From: Henckelia pumila
Taxonomy: Eukaryota; Streptophyta; Magnoliopsida; Lamiales; Gesneriaceae
NCBI RefSeq assembly: GCF_033568475.1
Contig: NC_133120.1
Location: 93,700,151 to 93,764,150 of the forward strand
Length of the DNA stretch: 64,000 nt
Reading direction: 5' to 3'
Shown here: positions 9,001 through 20,531 of the stretch, one piece after another
Layout: every line of letters starts with the position of its first letter
How positions within the stretch are numbered: position 1 is the first letter of the stretch
Made by a program: the position numbers and the translations under genes
The notes under the pieces: generated by a model
What the model saw: only the letters and a program-made list of their open reading frames with translations
Databases searched by the model: none
What the model was told of the DNA's origin: nothing

Positions 9001-11848
9001 TATTATGTGACTGCATGATTTATATGCCATGATATTATGCTGCATTCATTTGCATCTTGTTGTATCTCTTTCGAGATGTCTGTTAGTAGGGTTGTACCCT
9101 ATCCTGTTAGTGGATGGACTTCCATCGATTTGGGTCCGGCGTATCCACGGTTATCTCGGTATGGGAGCCACCTCCTGAAGCGACGGCACAGCGTGCTACA
9201 TACCAGGGCCCGGTCTGTCTCTGTTATCTGATCCTTGACCTCGAGTCTATAGGGAGTTCACTTTGCATGCATGTATACTCATACTCTCGTACTGAGCGTT
9301 GTATGCTCACGTCTCGTACTCTGTATTTTCTGGACACCCTATTCCATGGGGCAGGTTTGCGATTGGACGAGGAGGGTGGATCCAGGAGGGGCTAGTCAGT
9401 GATTGGCCAGCTGGAGCTTCGTCTAGGTTTTATTACTGTTGTTTGGGTTTATACAGCTATTCGATTTGGTTGTATATTATTGGATAATTACAGATTCCTT
9501 TACTTGGGATTGTATAATGTTACTGGTTTCCGCAGTTTTATTCTGATATCTGTTTTAATTAAGTTAATTGCATGCCTAAGTTCTGTTTAGTAGGTGATCC
9601 GGTTAAGGGTCACTACAGCAAGTGTGAGTTCTGGATGGATAGAGTGGTCTTTCTTGGCTATATCATATCCAGGGAAGGGATTTCTATTGATCCAAGCAAG
9701 ATTGAAGCGGTACTTAATTGGTCGCGTCCGACGACAGTTGCTGAGATCCGTAGTTTTTTGGGTCTAGCAGGGTATTATCGTCGCTTCATTCTGAACTTCT
9801 CTCAGTTAGCTCGACCTTTGACGCAGCTTACCCGCAAGGGTGTGGATTTCGAGTGGTCCTCCGAGTGTGAGGAGAATTTCCGTGAGCTTCGACGGCGGTT
9901 AACTTCTGCGCCGGTGTTGGCATTACCGTCCGGATCTGGAGGGTATGTGGTATACACGGATGCTTCTCTTCAGGGGTTAGGTTGTGTCCTGACTCAAAAT
10001 GGGCATGTGATTGCATACGCTTCTAGACAGCTGAAGCTTCACGAGGACAACTACCTAGTCCATGATTTGGAATTGGCAGCCATTGTGTTCGCTTTGAAGA
10101 TCTGGCGTCATTATCTATATGGCGAGAAATTTGAGATCTTCACCGACCATAAGAGTCTCAAGTATTTGTTCACTCAGGCGGAGTTGAACATGAGGCAGAG
10201 ACGTTGGATGGACTTGCTTAAGGACTATGATTGCGAGATTAAGTACCATCCGGGAGCTGCTAATCTCACCGCTGATGCTTTGAGTCGCAAGGTGCGACTA
10301 TCCGCACTTCAGACTTGTTCGATGTCTAGTGCGATCAGTGACTATTGTACTTCAGGTTATACCTTCAAGCATAAGAAAGGTATGCAGAGTATCCAGATGT
10401 TTGCGATATTATCTGAGCCAGCCTTGTATTCGCGGATCCGAGATGCTCAGATGTCTGATTCGAAGACCCAGCGTTTAGCTCGTCTAGCTAACGAGGGTAG
10501 CTCATCTGGATTTCATTATCAGTCAGATGGCTTTCTGTGTTTGTCTGGTAAGCTTGTGATTCCACAGGATGAAGAGTTGCGAGAGGAGATTTTGTCTCAG
10601 GAACATCGCACTAAGTTGAGTATTCATCCTGGGAGCAACAAGATGTACAAGGATCTCCGTACTCGTTTCTGGTGGAAGGGAATGAAACGCAGTGTTTATC
10701 AGTTTGTTTCGAGATGTTTGGTGTGTCAACAGGTCAAGGCAGAGCACCGACGACCTGGAGGATTGTTTCACAGTCTGCCTATTCCTGAATGGAAATGGGA
10801 GTTTATCACAATGGACTTTGTGACCCATTTACCGGTATCCCCGAGGAACTGTGATGCTATCTGGGTTGTGGTGGACCGACTCACCAAGTCAGCGCATTTC
10901 ATTGCCTATAGCCGAGAGTACTCTGTGGATCGCATGGCACGGATGTACATTCAGGAGATCGTTCGACTTCATGGAGTGCCTGTGAGCATTGTCAGCGATT
11001 GGGACCCCAGGTTTACTTCTAGATTCTAGGGGAGTGTTCAGCGTGCGATGGGTACTACTCTCAGTCTGAGTACAGCCTATCATCCGGAGACTGATGGTCA
11101 GTCAGAGCGCACTATCCGTACGTTAGAGGATATGCTTAGAGCGTGTGTCATGGATTTTGGTTCAGCCTGGAAGGATCATTTGCCGTTGATCGAGTTCGCT
11201 TACAACAACAGCTATCACACTAGTATTGGAATGGCACCTTTTGAGGCGTTGTATGGGCGACGTTGTCGTACTCCACTCTTCTGGGAAGAAGTGGGGGAGA
11301 GACAGGCTGAGGGACCGGAGTTTATCCAGCAGGCGATAGATATTGTTGATCAAATCAAGAAACGGATTAAGACTGCACAGGATCGTCAGGCCAGTTATGC
11401 TAATATCAAGCGTAGGCCCTTGCAGTTCGAGGTCGGGGAGAAAGTGTTTCTGAGAGTGTCACCTTTCCGCAAGATTCTCAGATTTGGCCTTAAGGGCAAG
11501 TTGTCTCCCAGATTTGTCGGTTCGTTTGAGATCTTGGAGAGCATTGGCGATTTGGCTTATCAACTAGCTTTTCCACCGCAGCTATCCAGTATTCACGACG
11601 TGTTCCACGTATCTCTGTTGCGATGGTATGTGGCAGATGAATCTCATATTCTGCAGCGGTCTGAGGTTCATGTAGACAAGGATTTGACTTATGTTGAGAA
11701 ACCTCTTCGTATCCTGGATTATAAGGATAAGGTTTTACGGAACAAAGTCATTCCTTTGGTTTTAGTTCAGTGGCAACGCCGAGGCACTAAGGAAGCTACT
11801 TGGGAGCTTGAGGACAGGATGCGTAAAGACCATCCTGAGTTGTTTTGA
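6086..11848 (+). pseudogene. gag-pol of element C, split by a solo LTR and a nonsense codon
   Basis: The frame starts with ATG at 6086, 49 bases after the PBS. Gag comes first, with two zinc knuckles: an unusual CDHC-type at about residues 254-266 and a standard CFRC...GH...C at 272-285. Aspartic protease follows (DTGASHS, about 358-364), then reverse transcriptase with F-IDD active site (about residue 693). The frame is cut at 8275 by a solo LTR and resumes in register at 9623 with the RT end, RNase H (YTDAS, ...HDLE...), the HHCC zinc region and the integrase core. A TAG at 11027-11029 stands where the family has Trp, and the neighbouring SDRDP motif reads SDWDP. The frame then continues to TGA at 11848 with a GPY-like region and a chromodomain-like tail (GTKEATWE). 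Two lesions make it non-functional. Confidence 0.92.
8276..9617 (+). mobile_element. Solo LTR of the element C family, inserted in C's RT
   Basis: A full 1342-bp LTR (TGTAGTAGCCCG...CACTACA) is flanked by direct repeats GCAAG at 8271-8275 and 9618-9622. This is the mark of integration followed by LTR-LTR recombination that removed the internal region. Sequence differences from both C LTRs (for example in the first 100 bases) show it came from another copy of the family, not from C itself. Confidence 0.93.
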
Positions 11849-12072
11849 TTTCATTCTTTAAGATGTATTCAGTTGCAAACTCTGTAAATGTTTGATTTGA
11901 TCAAATCTTAAGTACCGAATGCAAATACAGAAATCAGAAACATTCTTTAAGATGTATTCAGTTGCAAACTCTGTAAATGTTTGATTTGAATAAAGAATGT
12001 TTCTGATTTCTGTATTTGCATTCGGTACTTAAGATTTAATTTCGAGGACGAAATATCTTAAGTGGGGGAGAA
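11849..12072 (+). repeat. Rearranged 3' segment of element C: direct repeats, 47-bp inverted repeat, polypurine tract
   Basis: After the pol stop a 49-bp sequence occurs twice in direct orientation (11852-11900 and 11941-11989). A perfect 47-bp inverted repeat (11903-11949 against 11991-12037) overlaps it. The order suggests a template-switching copy-back event. The segment ends with the GAGGACGAAAT tail and the polypurine tract at 12061-12072, just before the 3' LTR. Confidence 0.88.
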
Positions 12073-13363
12073 TGTAGTAGCCCGTAACCAAAATCAGTAA
12101 TTAAGGGATTAATCATAATTACTTGGGTAGAGTTCGGAAGCTCCGAAGGTGAGTTTGGAAGCTCCGATCGGTATTACATCAGGCATGACGTGTGGCACGA
12201 TCGGAAGCTCCGATCAGGACAGGAAGCTCCGATCACCCCTATCCGGAGTCAACAAGTGATATTTTGACACGTGGCAGATCAGGATCTTCGGAAGCTCCGA
12301 TGGCAGGATCGGACGTTCCGATCGAGGTTCGGACGTTTCGATCAAGGATCGGAAGTTCCGATCGTTGTCTATAAATATAAGGCCGAGGCTTCACTTTCAT
12401 TTGCCAATTCCGAGTTCTCCTTTCCATTCTAGTCCTTTTGGAGCTGTTCTAGTCTTCTTAGGCTTGGTCCGGAGGTCGGCGAGGCGTTCAGTAGTCGTAG
12501 CGGAGTTGTGCCCAAGTTTTGGAGGCATCGACATCAAAGGGCTAACGACGGATGAAGGTATAGCTTTTGCTTCCTATAAATAGTTAGGAGTATGCAATAG
12601 CTTAGTTAAGGCTTTTAGAGCACTTTAATGATAGTAGTATCATTTGGCAGTGTAGAGCAGACTATAGGCGTGGACCTAGAGTTGGTAGAGCTTGCACTGT
12701 TTTGAGGTACAGAAATACTGTTCGAGATATCCTGACTGAGTATGCATGTATTATGTGACTGCATGATTTATATGACATGATATTATGCTGCATTCATTTG
12801 CATCTTGCTGTATCTCTTTCGAGATGTCTGTTAGTAGGGTTGTACTCTATCCTGTTAGTGGATGGACTTCCATCGATTTGGGTCCAGCGTATCCACGGTT
12901 ATCTCGGTATGGGAGCCACCTCCTGAAGCGACGGCACAGCGTGCTACATACCAGGGCCCGGTCTGTCTCGGTTATCTGATCCTTGACCTCGAGTCTATAG
13001 GGAGTTCACTTTTCATGCATGTATACTCATACTCTCGTACTGAGCGTTTTATGCTCACGTCTCGTACTCTGTATTTTCTGGACACCCTATTCCATGGGGC
13101 AGGTTTGCGATTGGACGAGGAGGGTGGATCCAGGAGGGGCTAGTCAGTGGTTGGCCAGCTGGAGCTTTGTCTAGGTTTTATTACTGTTGTTTGGGTTTAT
13201 ACAGCTATTCGATTTGGTTGTATATTATTGGATAAATTACAGATTCCTTTACTTGGGATTGTATATTATTATGGTTTCCGCAGTTTTATTCTGATATCTG
13301 TTAATTAAGTTAATTGCATGCATAAGTTCTGTTTAGTAGGTGATCCGGGTAAGGGTCACTACA
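12073..13363 (+). repeat. 3' LTR of element C
   Basis: This 1291-bp repeat has the same ends as the 5' LTR. It is about 39 bp shorter, because two palindrome units are missing from the U3 array. There are further scattered substitutions (for example, one TGACG half-site reads ACATCA). It is followed by GCTCA at 13364-13368, the right target duplication. Confidence 0.93.
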
Positions 13364-13535
13364 GCTCAGTCACGATTCAATACGTAAATATACTTTAACA
13401 TGTAACATGCATACAATATCTCATCTCATTATCATACACATAATCGAATAAACATCATAACTTACAGACATGAAGACGGAGCGTTGGAGTCGTGGCGAGT
13501 ATGCATGAATGTTTCAAAAAAACCCAGAGCGAACT

Positions 13536-13547
13536 GCTCTGATACCA
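13536..13547 (-). other. Primer-binding site of element B (tRNA-Met type)
   Basis: On the minus strand TGGTATCAGAGC lies a few bases inside the end of B's LTR. This fixes the orientation of B and identifies 13551-15964 as its 5' LTR. Confidence 0.85.
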
Positions 13548-13550
13548 AAC

Positions 13551-15964
13551 TGTAATACCCTCAACCGATGAAGATGTTACAAAACTAACATAACCTTAAA
13601 ATAACGCGGAAAAGAAATTTTTTGAAAGATGTATGCATACATCAAACCTTACTTAAAACATTTCAGAATAGTTTACAAACCAAATCCAAACCTTAAAATT
13701 TATAAAACTTGTTTACAACCTTAAAATACATCATAAAGTTGCAAATAACTCAAGACATAGCATATCACACTCAACACATAACACACTCATGCATCGCCCG
13801 CCGGTCCGACTCTTTGCTCTTCTTCATGTCCGACATTAAACTCGTCGACATATGCATAAATGTCATCCTCATTACCTGCACCATTCAAGTATAGTGAGTC
13901 TAAAAACTCAGCAAGTATATGCAGTAAAAATCGTGAGATTTCAAATATCATTTAAACGTAATATAACATAACATAAACTCATCATTTGGTGACGAATTAT
14001 GAGAAATTGTGGCAACCGTCATAATGGGCACATTCATCCTTTTCTTGTTGATCAACAAGCATATGGCACTAAGCCTCATAACATTCGTTCTTTGGAAAGG
14101 CCCTCTCCGGAGCTCATCCCGGAGCACCAGTCTCGTGTACTTATATGTCTCATGAGCCATGTTTGGAAAGGCCCTCTCCGGAGCCCAAACTGGAGCACCA
14201 ATCCCGTGTTTGCCACCTCAAAGACACATAAGACATCAAAATCTTTTCATGCATCAACATATCATATCATGCTTCATCTTAACATCATTCATCATATCAT
14301 TTCATTCATTATGAAACATCATTGTTTCATCGTAAATTCCGTCGTAACTTTCATTTCATGAACATAAAACTTTACTCCATTACTTCATGCATGTCATAGA
14401 TGATAAAAATCATACTTTCATATTGAACATAGGTTTCATGAATGAAACTTAGACATTTACATGCATCACATAGCGTAATCGATCCACGTAAGTCGTTCTT
14501 GTCGTTCTTGACTTAAAACTTGAAACTTTTTGCATAGAAACTCTTAAATATATTATATAAGCCTTTGAAGATCATAATCATGAATTTAGGACCCTAAAAT
14601 AACATAAAAAAATCATGAATTTCGAAGGAAAGGCGCGGCCGCTCAACTTCTAGGCGCGGGTGCGCCTGACCTGCGCAAATGGTTCATATTGCTCGCTCCG
14701 AAACTCTATTTTTAATTCAGAATTTGAAAAAGTGGTAAACATGAAAGTTGTATCTCTGGATCTTGGATTTCTAATGCCGAAAACCTCACCTCAATTGGAG
14801 TTCTCAGTAAAACGTTATGCTCATTCTCCCCAGATGTGTCACTTCCGGGAAAATCAAAACACTCGACACACTTTGGGATGACTTTGACCAATCTTTCAAA
14901 ATAATTTTGACAAAACTCAAAACATGAAAGTTGTAGATAAATAAGCTAGCTTTCAAATAGAATTGGCCTCATATAATTTGGATCACTATCCTAATTGTTA
15001 TCCTCAAAATCATAACAAGTATAGGTAATCCGGTGCCACCAAACACAACTTCAACACTTCAAACTTCAAACATAAACTTCTTTTAATCAAAATCCTAACT
15101 ACATAAATCATCAAAGCTCATTTTCTTGTAATTGAACATGGTTTAACTAACTTCAAAACATTAAAATCTTAAAAGAACATGAATCTCTTGAATCAACTCA
15201 AGTACTTGACAAGAACAACCTACGCTTCATGATCTCGTAAAATCATAACTTCATGCTCTTGAAATTCATGAAAATCATGCATACATATCTCAACACACAA
15301 CAATTCATATCAAAATACATAATAGCTTGAATGGGTTTCAAAATCTTTTAAATTTGTACTTGCCTTGAAATGAAGACGAAGTTGATTCGGATTCTTGGCA
15401 ACGAGCTAACCACACCAAGAACGAGATTTGGAACTTTGGCTTGTGACTTTCTTGAATAACCGTGAAGGTTCAATTAAGAAACAAGAAGGAGAAGATGATA
15501 GAATGGAGAGAAGGGGAAAGAATCGTGTAGAGGATAGGAAAGAAGAGAGAGTCAAGGGAACAAGGGGACATGGGAAGTAATGGGGTGGGGAACCGGGTAG
15601 ATAGATAGGATAATGATCATTCAATACATAATGTGTGTTCATCTCTAAAATGCAGTCAGTCAGTCATCCCGACTTGTCTGATAAAAATACCATCCCCCGA
15701 CTCATACATCAAAAACATATCAATATTATACTTAAAACGTTCATAAAAATACGCTCTATCATCTCGTTCGTAGGTTAGCCTCGTCCCATGATTCCAAAAT
15801 CAAACTCGACCTGAAACCATTAACTTAATCGAAAGCGTTAAACATAAAATAATTATATCATGAAACCATAATCATTAAATCATAACTTAAACAATTTATG
15901 GCATAAAATCATAAAAATTATTTTAAAATCATCGTAAGTGAGTTTAGTGGATTTGGACCTTACA
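13551..15964 (-). repeat. 5' LTR of element B (about 2.4 kb)
   Basis: On the minus strand it begins TGTAAGGTCC (complement of 15964) and ends GGGTATTACA (complement of 13551), next to the PBS. The TGT...ACA ends and PBS support the limits. It contains a GC-rich patch (about 14630-14675, with GGCGCGG and GCGCC words) in otherwise AT-rich sequence. Short ORFs inside it show no recognisable family. Confidence 0.75.
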
Positions 15965-16946
15965 ACTAAATTCTATAATACAAAGCTATACGTTTTTTCA
16001 CAAGAAAACCAAAAAAAAAATGGTTTACATATTTTAATATTGTCAATGAGCTTCTTGAATAATATCAAATCAATGTGTTGGAGGAGTATTTCAACCCTAC
16101 ACCGGAGGTACTACGACATCATAGGGGTGAGGCCAAGATTTGGACACGCATTTTTTTCATGTGAGACAAAGACACACATTATACGGATTCGTATAAAAAT
16201 CGTCAAATCTTGATCTTTGATTTTATGAAATAGATAACAACAGTCTTTTGTACGATCTAATTTTCGGTGTCGGAGGATTAATTTTCTCACCCTGACAACG
16301 ACCACTTTGATTACAAAGTCAATAAAATTGTAGTTTTGATCAGCAGATTAGGTGGGAAACGTAAAGAAGTCAACGCACAACAAATTCATATGAAATTTGG
16401 GTATGAAAATGGTTGGTGAAGTAAGAATGTAGGACCAAGAATTGACAAATATGTTTTGGTGTGAATAACAAAATCTATACTATTGTTTTAATATAGCTTT
16501 CGATTTGATTTATATTATAATTGGAATCACAAAAAATGTTGTAAGACGTTTTTTAAATATTTACCTTTCAAGTCAAAATTACGTCGATCCAAATATAAAC
16601 AAAATTTTATATGACGTCATATAACCTATTTTTTAAAAAAAAAATTTGATTCAATGACATGCCCACAAGTGGTTACTTGAATAACTTCTCGATGGGCACT
16701 CTTTAAGTGGTCCATTAACCATTGGGCTGAGAGCTATTGTGTGGGCCTTTCTGGTCCATTCGAGACGGGAGAGATCGATTGAATATCAATATATGCCCTT
16801 TCCCTTGATGCAAGGGCGATCTTGTGGGCCCATCATTCATTCAAAAATATTTTAAATATAAATAGTCAATTAGTTTTTCTTTTTCTTTTTTAAAGAGAAT
16901 ATTCTATTTGTTTTAAATATATAGTCTTGTTTATTTTTCATACAAA
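15965..16946. other. Intergenic, no gene seen
   Basis: AT-rich sequence right of element B. Two short ORFs on opposite strands around 15938-16305 overlap each other, have no recognisable domain and are taken as chance. Confidence 0.5.
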
Positions 16947-16985
16947 CTAGTATCGTTGCACACGATGTCCACATAAGTAAAAAAA
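16947..16985 (-). mobile_element. Helitron-like 3' terminus (candidate)
   Basis: On the minus strand the sequence ends in CTAG followed by T. A short hairpin (ATCGT / ACGAT, loop of five) lies just inside. CTRR ends, a subterminal hairpin and insertion before T are Helitron features. No 5' TC end was identified, so only the terminus is claimed. Confidence 0.4.
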
Positions 16986-17738
16986 TATTATTAAAAAGTT
17001 TCAAGATTAGTTAAAATAAGTAATTATATAAAAAAAATTATATGATTATGTAATAAACGTTTTTCTTTGGATAATGAATGTTAAATCGAATCAAGGTAAA
17101 TTTGACATTGAATAAAACAAACGACAAACCAATTAAGAATATAATGTAGTATAGATTAAGAAAATTATCAAGAAAATAAAATTTACCACAAACTTCTTAT
17201 TTATTCTTATTTAATTCATTCAAAAAATTGTTATACATTTACCAATATTTATTTAATAAAATTACAATAGTAAAAAAAAAACTACTAAATGAAAAATTGA
17301 ATTATATAATAAGAAAAAAAAAGAGGAAACCTATATATAATTGATACAAAGTGAATATACTTTTGTAATTTACCATACCCAATCAATCGTAAATTGTGTC
17401 TCTCTAACATGTGCCTATTTCGTACATAGTTCTTTTTATCCATGTTAAAATGAAAATTATTTTTAAGCGGATTTAACTTTTATTCACGGTATCAACTCTT
17501 TTTGGATGTGTATGTAGATTGAAGTGATGGAAATGATTGTCGACGCAAGACGAAATTGTTCAGTTACAATGTGCTAAATTGGTATTGGCAATCGTCTCTA
17601 AGATACAACGATTTTTGTTTATTAAGCAATCGAAGCACAACAATTACTTGATTTATGTGAACTCTTATATGCGAAACTTTCAAGTGAATAGAAGATAATT
17701 ATGCAGGAATATGTATGCTCTTGTGTGTTCTATATCTA

Positions 17739-18020
17739 CTAACAATTATGCACACGCGATGCGTGTGTTATATATAGTATACAAATATCAATATCAAAAT
17801 ATAAATGAATGTAATTTAGATGAGTTATTTTGAATTGATAATATACATAGAGAAAGTTATCTTAGAATAAAAATGAGGTAAAAATAGTTTTAAAAATGGA
17901 AAAATAAAATTTATTATATAAGACGATGAGAAATGGAAGACGGTTGGAAAAAAAGTTAAGAAATTGCAGGCGATTTGCAAATTCAAAGTGGATTTGTGGA
18001 TTAAGAAGTGAGTTAGTGGG
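17739..18020 (-). repeat. Helitron-like dispersed repeat, copy 1 (empty site)
   Basis: It matches 33274-33924 over its length except for a 379-bp insertion in that copy. The minus-strand end reads TTAG with a GC hairpin (ACACGC-GAT-GCGTGT, 17752-17766) about ten bases inside. It has no coding potential. Confidence 0.6.
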
Positions 18021-18415
18021 ATGTGAAATGAGAAGTGAGAGGTAAAAAATTAATAAAAACTAATTAAAGAATTAAACATAAAGTTGTTTTAATGAACCAC
18101 TCGAAAAGTGATAAATCAAAATATTATTGTGTAGAGAAATGACAAAAAAAGGAAATAATAAAGTTGGTGTCCACAATAACAATTTTTATAAGTCTCTCAA
18201 CTATTATAAAATAGTAGAGATAATGCAGACAGATGATTTTTTATATAGACAATCAAGATTTTGTGTTCAAAGAACACGACTTTTCGTTTGAAGGAAGCAA
18301 CCTTTTGTGGAAAACCGCTTCTTATGCACATTAGAATGAGTGTATATATTACCACAACTGTTATTCCATCATGTATGAAAGAATAGTCCGAAAAGATGCA
18401 TTCATTTGGAGGAAA
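18021..18415. other. Intergenic, no gene seen
   Basis: AT-rich sequence. A 141-codon minus-strand ORF runs through 18197-18622 into the next GC-rich patch. It has no recognisable domain and low-complexity composition, and is not called as a gene. Confidence 0.5.
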
Positions 18416-18585
18416 CCCGTTGCTTGGAATCCCAGGCAGTATGGCTCGCGCTCCAGCGCAGCGTTGTCGGATGCGCATAACCGGGCGCTCGAGCGTGCGG
18501 TTCTCGGCCTGGCCCTCTTCGCTTGGGCCAAGCGCGCTCGAGCGTGTACTTTTGCATGCTCGAGCGCAACCTCCTCTGTCCGAAA
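18416..18585. repeat. GC-rich island with CGCTCGAGCG palindromes
   Basis: Palindromes built on GCTCGAGC recur at about 18486, 18534 and 18558, with a related GCGCTCCAGCGC at about 18450. The flanks are strongly AT-rich. The design resembles the GATCGAGCGAG hairpins in element A's LTR, so this may be a relict LTR fragment of another retrotransposon. Confidence 0.5.
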
Positions 18586-20531
18586 TATTTTTCAACTCAA
18601 TTTTTTGTTCTTTTTCATTCAATTTCCAATATAAATTTAATCAATAGTATATATAGACATATTTCATCACCGTAATTCATTCGTATAAATATTATTTCTC
18701 AAAAATATAATTAAACAAAGATTTTGACTCGGTTTTTTTTATAAAAAAAAAAAATCTTTTCCACTTGCCAGACTCGCAATCAAATAGAACAATAATGGAA
18801 AAAATACATCCAATTAGAGTAGGCGAATGTCACATTGAAGTCAACTGTTTAAACCATAATGGAAATATATACGTCAAATGAAGGAGCCAAAGCAATTGGC
18901 TTCATTGAATATACCAAATTAATTCCACAACTAAACCAAAACCCAGTACGATTCTTGGACCACTAAACACCCACCCCAACATCAAAGTAATCCAATCTCA
19001 TTAATATAATATGATATAATATAATCAAGAAATTTGACCATGTTAAACTATTAAAAAAACAAGATTTTTCCAATTAAAAAAATTTAAATTTTACCGACCA
19101 ATACCAGACCAAAGGGGAATCATACAAAAAGGTGAAGATCATACGTTGTATAAAATATTTAAGACAGAGGAGAAAAGTTCGATTATGTCTTGTCCTTTCA
19201 AGAACAAAATTGAGTTAAATTGTACTAAAATACACTTAATATGATTTTCCAAATCTTCGAGTTCCCAACTTCCAACCCATTCCACACAAATCACAAATAA
19301 ATATCACACGATCCTCATGCCAGCGAAACATGAGATTTTTCATCACTGGATCCGAATCTTGATGTTCATCTAGTGACAAGGCAACACAAATTCGATATTC
19401 AAATATCTCGTAGCGTGACAATGGATCAAATCTACATTACAAAAAAATACATCCTACTTATATATGATTACTTCAATGATCTATTTAAAAATGAATCTTC
19501 AATACACGTGAAATCCACTGACAAAATATTAGACTCCACGTATATTGATATATAAATCTCAACTTTTACATAAATGTTGAGGTAGTGTCAGACTCCCAGT
19601 CTAATTAGCATCCCACTTACGGTCACATACTCTTCATGGGAAAACATATTTTTTTATATCTTATGAGTTACATGTTTTTTTCTTGAAAGATGAGTTACAT
19701 GTCTTTCATTATGATCATATTGTCGGTTAATTCACGGTATTAGTTCACTAAATAGCAATATTTCTATTTTAGCATTTTTCTCATTGAAGTATTTTCAAGT
19801 CACGTTACTTTGAAAATTAACACACATGACACAACGATGGACATTACAACGAAAAAAGACCAAAGCTGAAAAATAATCACAAGTTAACGTATGATTATAA
19901 ATTGCTCGATAACAAAACAAACAAAATAAAAACATCCATGTTACGAGACATACTTATAAATTTGATCATATTACATCGGGTGAAAAAATATATATATATC
20001 AATTTCCACCAATATTTGTTTATCATTTACAATTTCCTTTTTCCACGACCCAACTATCAATCCAAATATACACCAATTTATGTCTCACCAATTAATCAGG
20101 CAAAAATCAAACTTTGCGACTCGATGGACGATATTATTTTTCTGATGATTTCTTTTTGAAGCAAAACGTGTTGACATTAATAGATCAAACTTTGCGACTC
20201 GATGGACGATATTCATCAAAAGTACTATTCGACAAGTGATACATTCCATGTGTTGCAACTTGCAACTCGATTTCATGATGTCAAGGGAATGAAATTAATT
20301 TCTCAAATATAACTCTAATTCATCACTTGAATATGCCCAACACATTTTCAAGACAAAATTATAATTTATAGTTTAATATTGCTAAATTTACATTCCTCAC
20401 ATTCTGCATCAACAACTTCAAAAATACAGTGAAAAGCAGTTTCTTGAAAGAAGAAGAAGAAGAAGATACTCGCATTTTTCAATAAATTTCTTAACTCACT
20501 TTGAGCTTTTGGTGTAATTAATAACAAGAGA
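18586..20531. other. Intergenic, downstream of the Dof gene
   Basis: AT-rich with no supported gene. A 30-bp direct repeat occurs at 20106-20135 and 20184-20213. The last part should hold the 3' UTR of the Dof gene. Confidence 0.5.

Larger units (their letters stand above)
4692..13363 (+). mobile_element. Element C: Ty3/gypsy chromovirus-type retrotransposon (defective)
   Basis: It is complete from LTR to LTR with a perfect GCTCA duplication. The order is 5' LTR, tRNA-Met-type PBS, a gag-pro-RT-RNaseH-IN frame with a chromodomain-like tail, a short 3' segment with a polypurine tract, and 3' LTR. The domain order (integrase last) is Ty3/gypsy, and the tail resembles Tekay/Del chromoviruses. 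It is inactive: a solo LTR splits the RT and an in-frame stop lies in integrase. All frame segments on either side of these lesions remain in register, so decay is slight. Confidence 0.9.
4204..15964 (-). mobile_element. Element B: oldest Ty3/gypsy layer, split by A and C
   Basis: On the minus strand the order is: LTR (15964 to 13551), primer-binding site, leader (to 13364), element C as an interruption, then the leader end and gag (4691 to 4204), then element A as a second interruption. The two leader pieces share the duplicated GCTCA produced when C inserted. The remainder of B, including pol and the 3' LTR, should lie left of the window. Confidence 0.75.

Noticed and set aside
18197-18622. 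A 141-codon minus-strand ORF through the GC-rich island
   Set aside because: Composition follows the CGCTCGAGCG repeats, there is no domain, and plus-strand ORFs of similar size overlap it.
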